DNA of 64,000 nucleotides from contig NZ_JACVPJ010000004.1 in the NCBI RefSeq assembly GCF_018881975.1, positions 62,001 to 126,000 of the forward strand, read 5' to 3'. Position 1 is the stretch's first letter. Each line of letters opens with the position of its first letter. Shown in pieces: positions 61,323-64,000 of the stretch. Under the pieces are notes generated by a model. It did no database searches and was not told the DNA's origin. It saw only the letters and a program-made list of their open reading frames with translations. Source of the DNA: Polynucleobacter sp. JS-Safj-400b-B2 (GTDB taxonomy: Bacteria > Pseudomonadota > Gammaproteobacteria > Burkholderiales > Burkholderiaceae). The translations under genes and the position numbers were made by a program.

Positions 61323-62552
61323 ATGAATGAATTAGAAGAAAATTGGTATTGGGTTGGCCATGCGTCAGCAAAGATTTTAGAGGGCCGCGGCGGCTTTGGT
61401 GCCAAGTTAGCAGCACTTTATTATGCCTCTGATTTAAATAATGCCAAACGTCTTTTTTTAGCGTTTGAAGAGTTATTCAGGCAGTCTGCGAATGGTGCGG
61501 ACTTGGCGCAAGCATCAAAGATTAGGGAGCGATCAATAGATCAAGATTCTGACCTAGCGCCGGTCTATTACGTCATTTTCTCGCCAAATGAAGCTGCAGT
61601 TAGTGGTGCGGGCTATTGGTCTAATGCCGATGGTTGGGTTACGAATGATGGCAATATCACCTTTTTTACCGAAGAAGAAAAAGAATCACGCGTACTGCCA
61701 CATTCAACGGCTTACGATGCCCAGTGGGTCGCCGTGGAATTAACCAGTGCGGGGGTTATGTTGAATTACCCAGACGAGGAGCCCACTTATCGCTTGGTCA
61801 GTTTTGGAGGGTTTGATGAAGAAAACCATACGGTTGATTCATTTGGGCAGCCTGATGACGCATTTTGCTTCTATAGTAATTACGAAGATCTGATGGATAA
61901 GTTCCGTATCAGAGCGCCTTTGTATGATGATGTACAAATCGGTGCGATAGAGCGGATCTTTTTCAATCACGTTCCCAACCAAGCGGACGTCGCAATTGAT
62001 TCAAGGCCTGAAATCAGCGAGCATTTTGCCTCTTTGTATGAATTGCTAAGTCGGTCGCAAGGTGTTAATTATGAGCTAGCGTTAGGTTTTGTAGCTCAGG
62101 GGCAAGCAGCTTTTCAGGGCGATGGGGCTAGCGAAGACGGTCCTACACAGGGAAATGCAAATGTGCTCCCCAAATCTTCGATTGTTGTTGAGTACTGGGA
62201 TTCCAAGCGCTACAACAGGCATAGTGAAGAATCGTCGGCGCAGTTCGAGATGGATGTGATTGATAATCGAGTTACAGGTCAATTAGACGTTGGAATTGCC
62301 CCTTTGGGTGGTAATGTTGATGATAATTTCACGATATTTCTTGAAATTAATCGTCTGCCAGGGTCTGATGACGATTTACCATGCGCCCACATCTCAATTG
62401 GGGACAATGTTTGGCTAAATCTCTATCAACGCAATCAAGAGCTAGTTTTGCAGTTGGGCGATGATTCGTTGCGGCTTGAAAATGCCTCCATTCCAAGGGG
62501 CTATGAAACCAATGGTGTACCACAGTACGAACAAGTAATTGTAATCAAGTAA
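61323..62552 (+). CDS. Unrecognised 409-residue protein, last of the leader-linked series
   Basis: An acidic protein with no recognised motif. The first ~80 residues are helical; the middle contains YYVIFSPNEAAVSGAGYW and YRLVSFGGFD beta-rich blocks, and the end looks like a beta sandwich. ATG 61323 follows AAGGGAG; a TTG at 61302 in the same frame lies in the leader and is rejected. A terminator follows seven bases after the stop. Confidence 0.7.
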   Translation: MNELEENWYWVGHASAKILEGRGGFGAKLAALYYASDLNNAKRLFLAFEELFRQSANGADLAQASKIRERSIDQDSDLAPVYYVIFSPNEAAVSGAGYWSNADGWVTNDGNITFFTEEEKESRVLPHSTAYDAQWVAVELTSAGVMLNYPDEEPTYRLVSFGGFDEENHTVDSFGQPDDAFCFYSNYEDLMDKFRIRAPLYDDVQIGAIERIFFNHVPNQADVAIDSRPEISEHFASLYELLSRSQGVNYELALGFVAQGQAAFQGDGASEDGPTQGNANVLPKSSIVVEYWDSKRYNRHSEESSAQFEMDVIDNRVTGQLDVGIAPLGGNVDDNFTIFLEINRLPGSDDDLPCAHISIGDNVWLNLYQRNQELVLQLGDDSLRLENASIPRGYETNGVPQYEQVIVIK

Positions 62553-62558
62553 ATAACT

Positions 62559-62592
62559 ATCCCGCGGCCCTTATGGGTTTGCGGGATTTTTT
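62559..62592 (+). terminator. Rho-independent terminator closing the leader-linked series
   Basis: ATCCCGC / GCGGGAT stem, with GGCCC/GGGTT inside, followed by six T residues. Unlike the hairpins A in the leaders, this one has a real T-run. Confidence 0.88.
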
Positions 62593-62706
62593 ATTAGAAA
62601 AAATATTTTGTAGTATTTGAAATTGAGCGCCTCAAAAAGATTGGTTCAATGGATGCGTGAATCTGCAATTTTTAAAAATCCAAAAACTTCTATAAGGAAC
62701 CATCCC

Positions 62707-63015
62707 TTGAAACTTACACCCATCAAACTTTCTCGTCAAAATTTGTCGCTCTTGCTGTCCGTGGCCTTGGCTGGCGGTTTGGCAATTGCCTACAATTCAG
62801 AGCTTTCGACAAATAAAGAGCTCAGCACTCGGGTGACTGCTGCTGAGGCGCTAAGCGCTGCTAGTGCGGCAAAAATTGCCACATTAACCACGGAGAATGC
62901 TGAATTTACTGAAAAGTTTAAGGCTGCAGAAGGCGTATTTGCCGAGAAAGAGCAAGAGCTTTCTGATGCAAAAGCTGCGCTGCAAAATTGCGGCGGCAAA
63001 AAGCACGTCAAGTAA
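62707..63015 (+). CDS. Membrane-anchored coiled-coil protein
   Basis: About 102 residues from a TTG start at 62707 behind AAGGAA. One N-terminal helix (LSLLLSVALAGGLAIAY) is followed by an Ala/Glu/Leu-rich coiled coil (AAEALSAASAAKIATLT, FTEKFKAAEGVFAEKEQEL). An upstream ATG at 62653 in the same frame, or a TTG at 62617, would add up to 30 residues. The layout recalls phage spanin-type or pilus-accessory proteins, but there is no direct evidence for either. Confidence 0.6.
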   Translation: MKLTPIKLSRQNLSLLLSVALAGGLAIAYNSELSTNKELSTRVTAAEALSAASAAKIATLTTENAEFTEKFKAAEGVFAEKEQELSDAKAALQNCGGKKHVK

Positions 63016-63030
63016 AACGCGCCGCTCAAA

Positions 63031-63066
63031 AATAAAGCCCTTAGGTGAGAATCTAAGGGCTTTATT
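63031..63066. terminator. Bidirectional terminator
   Basis: AATAAAGCCCTTAG / CTAAGGGCTTTATT, a perfect 14-base stem with an eight-base loop, between the plus-strand coiled-coil gene and two minus-strand genes. The minus-strand T-run (TTTATTTTT) is the stronger one. Confidence 0.88.
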
Positions 63067-63083
63067 AATAATTGGCGGCGGGC

Positions 63084-63320
63084 CTATGTTCGACTGCGCC
63101 ATGCCTGGTTGTTTTGGTAGCCTTTGACTCCACCCGCAAGCATTGCCTTAAGCAAAGGGGTTACAAGCAATACCATGGGTAACGCCAAAATAATCAAGGC
63201 CCCCATAGCAAAGTCATGAATTGATTGTTTAAGCGGCAAGTATTGCCCAGCAAAAGCAATAAAAAGCAGGATCGCATAAACCCATAGCGCTTTAGATGAC
63301 TGCAAAATTTTTGTAAACAT
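63084..63320 (-). CDS. Small two-helix membrane protein, minus strand
   Basis: A 78-residue protein with membrane segments LWVYAILLFIAFAGQYLPL and AMGALIILALPMVLLVTPLL and a basic tail. The ATG at 63320 follows a run of six G (ribosome site), so it is preferred to the ATG at 63341, which overlaps the upstream gene's stop. It is co-transcribed with the 188-residue gene. Function unknown. Confidence 0.65.
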   Translation of the reverse strand: MFTKILQSSKALWVYAILLFIAFAGQYLPLKQSIHDFAMGALIILALPMVLLVTPLLKAMLAGGVKGYQNNQAWRSRT

Positions 63321-63330
63321 AAGTACCCCC

Positions 63331-63897
63331 CTATAAATCATAATTTGTAATGAACTTCATCAGCTTATCCTTCATTTCACGCTTGTCAACGTGGCGCTCT
63401 CGGCAGCTTAATGTAGAGGCTAGTGCCCTGACGTGCGGCAGTTGAAACTCAAGCGCATCCAAAATATCGTCACCTCGACCAAAGCGAACCTCTCTAGCCA
63501 TAAAGACGAGAGCTGCATTTACCAGATTTGTCTTGGAAACTGAAAAATGATCCGAGAGGATGTCGGCTAAAAAATTCGCGTTTGGATTCAGTTTAGTGCT
63601 GGCAGATTTTTTGTAGGTTGCCTTTTCGATCACTTTTGGAAATTTATCTTCCCCCGTGTACTGCTTGTCATTGCGATGCGTTCTGGTGCCACCACGGATA
63701 ATAATGTTCCATCGATCACTTAATTCCTGGGCTTGAGAGCGGTTCACATAAAACCCCGCATCTGCCGCCAATTTACAAAAGGTGTGCGCATATGTTGTAA
63801 AGCGCCTACTGTTTGATGGTACGGATGCATAGATCTTTTCACGATCTGCATCAGACAGCGCCATCAATGAAGTATCACTTACAAATACAGCATGCAT
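63331..63897 (-). CDS. Unrecognised 188-residue protein
   Basis: A basic, mainly helical cytosolic protein (KAIEKATYKKS-like basic stretch mid-chain; FVSDTSLMALSDADREK start). A helical segment with NFLADILSDHFSVSKTNLVNAALVF could hold a helix-turn-helix, but this is uncertain. It heads a minus-strand pair with the small membrane protein. Bases 63898-64000 upstream show no gene and no clear promoter. Confidence 0.6.
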   Translation of the reverse strand: MHAVFVSDTSLMALSDADREKIYASVPSNSRRFTTYAHTFCKLAADAGFYVNRSQAQELSDRWNIIIRGGTRTHRNDKQYTGEDKFPKVIEKATYKKSASTKLNPNANFLADILSDHFSVSKTNLVNAALVFMAREVRFGRGDDILDALEFQLPHVRALASTLSCRERHVDKREMKDKLMKFITNYDL

Positions 63898-64000
63898 TTT
63901 TTTTGTTTCCAGCAGGGTGGGCTTGATTTTGGACTGTGAAAATAATGCGTTTATCCCACGGGTTGATCTGACCTTGCTGCCAAACTCTCTCCTGCAGGCA

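Larger units (their letters stand above)
52365..64000. mobile_element. Genomic island (integrative element), left end at tRNA-Ala; right end outside window
   Basis: From the tRNA 3' end on, core genes stop and the content becomes integrase, AlpA-like regulator, extra beta clamp, solo methyltransferase, small membrane proteins and unrecognised proteins. A second copy of the tRNA 3' end (attR) was looked for and not found before 64,000, so the element continues. No relaxase, replication initiator, capsid or terminase gene is visible here; whether it is an ICE, a phage-related element or a satellite is open. Confidence 0.85.

Noticed and set aside
52365..64000. Island as a complete prophage
   Set aside because: No capsid, terminase, portal or tail genes occur in the visible part; the integrase and AlpA alone do not prove a phage.

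Overview
The window looks like a chromosomal segment of a freshwater betaproteobacterium of the Burkholderiaceae, most like Polynucleobacter. The grounds are moderate GC with small intergenic gaps, a betaproteobacterial gene order (tig-clpP-clpX-lon; pyrG-kdsA-eno-ftsB; rluD-pgeF-phaC-phaB-phaR) and family-level protein resemblance. The genus is an inference; no database was searched.

Positions 1-52,210 are a dense core region. It opens with a MoxR-type ATPase fragment and two small periplasmic cytochromes c. A GntR/FCD regulator then diverges from a complete propionyl-CoA-to-succinyl-CoA operon: methylmalonyl-CoA mutase, MeaB chaperone, the two propionyl-CoA carboxylase subunits and a VOC protein in the epimerase position. 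Next come tsaB-rimI-holD-like, lplT, alr, bamD, rluD-pgeF, polyhydroxyalkanoate genes (phaC, phaB, phaR and a thiolase, with rimO inserted), serB, mfd, ispD-ispF, tRNA-Leu, tig-clpP-clpX-lon, tRNA-Val, a ppiD-like gene that appears to lack its parvulin domain, tesA diverging from an ABC ATPase, purL, a spermidine-synthase-like gene, acnB, a small Imm_superinfect-like protein, pyrG-kdsA-eno-ftsB, hslO and gltX.

At 52,289-52,364 lies tRNA-Ala(GGC), and from its 3' end to the window edge everything looks acquired: a tyrosine integrase, an AlpA-like regulator, a second DNA polymerase III beta clamp, a solo DNA methyltransferase, a zinc-ribbon protein, small membrane proteins and several unrecognised proteins. 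The far end of this island is outside the window.

The most striking feature is in the island. Each of ten consecutive plus-strand transcription steps from 54.2 to 62.6 kb is preceded by a related structured leader of about 95 nt. It has a tetraloop hairpin directly after the previous stop codon, a longer hairpin that reuses the first hairpin's 3' arm, and a third stem whose 3' arm is the Shine-Dalgarno sequence of the next gene. The stem sequences differ between copies while pairing is kept, so the set shows internal covariation. The only two genes in the series without a copy overlap the gene before them and are probably translationally coupled. A true terminator closes the series. This suggests one long transcript whose segments are processed or switched by a common RNA-based mechanism.
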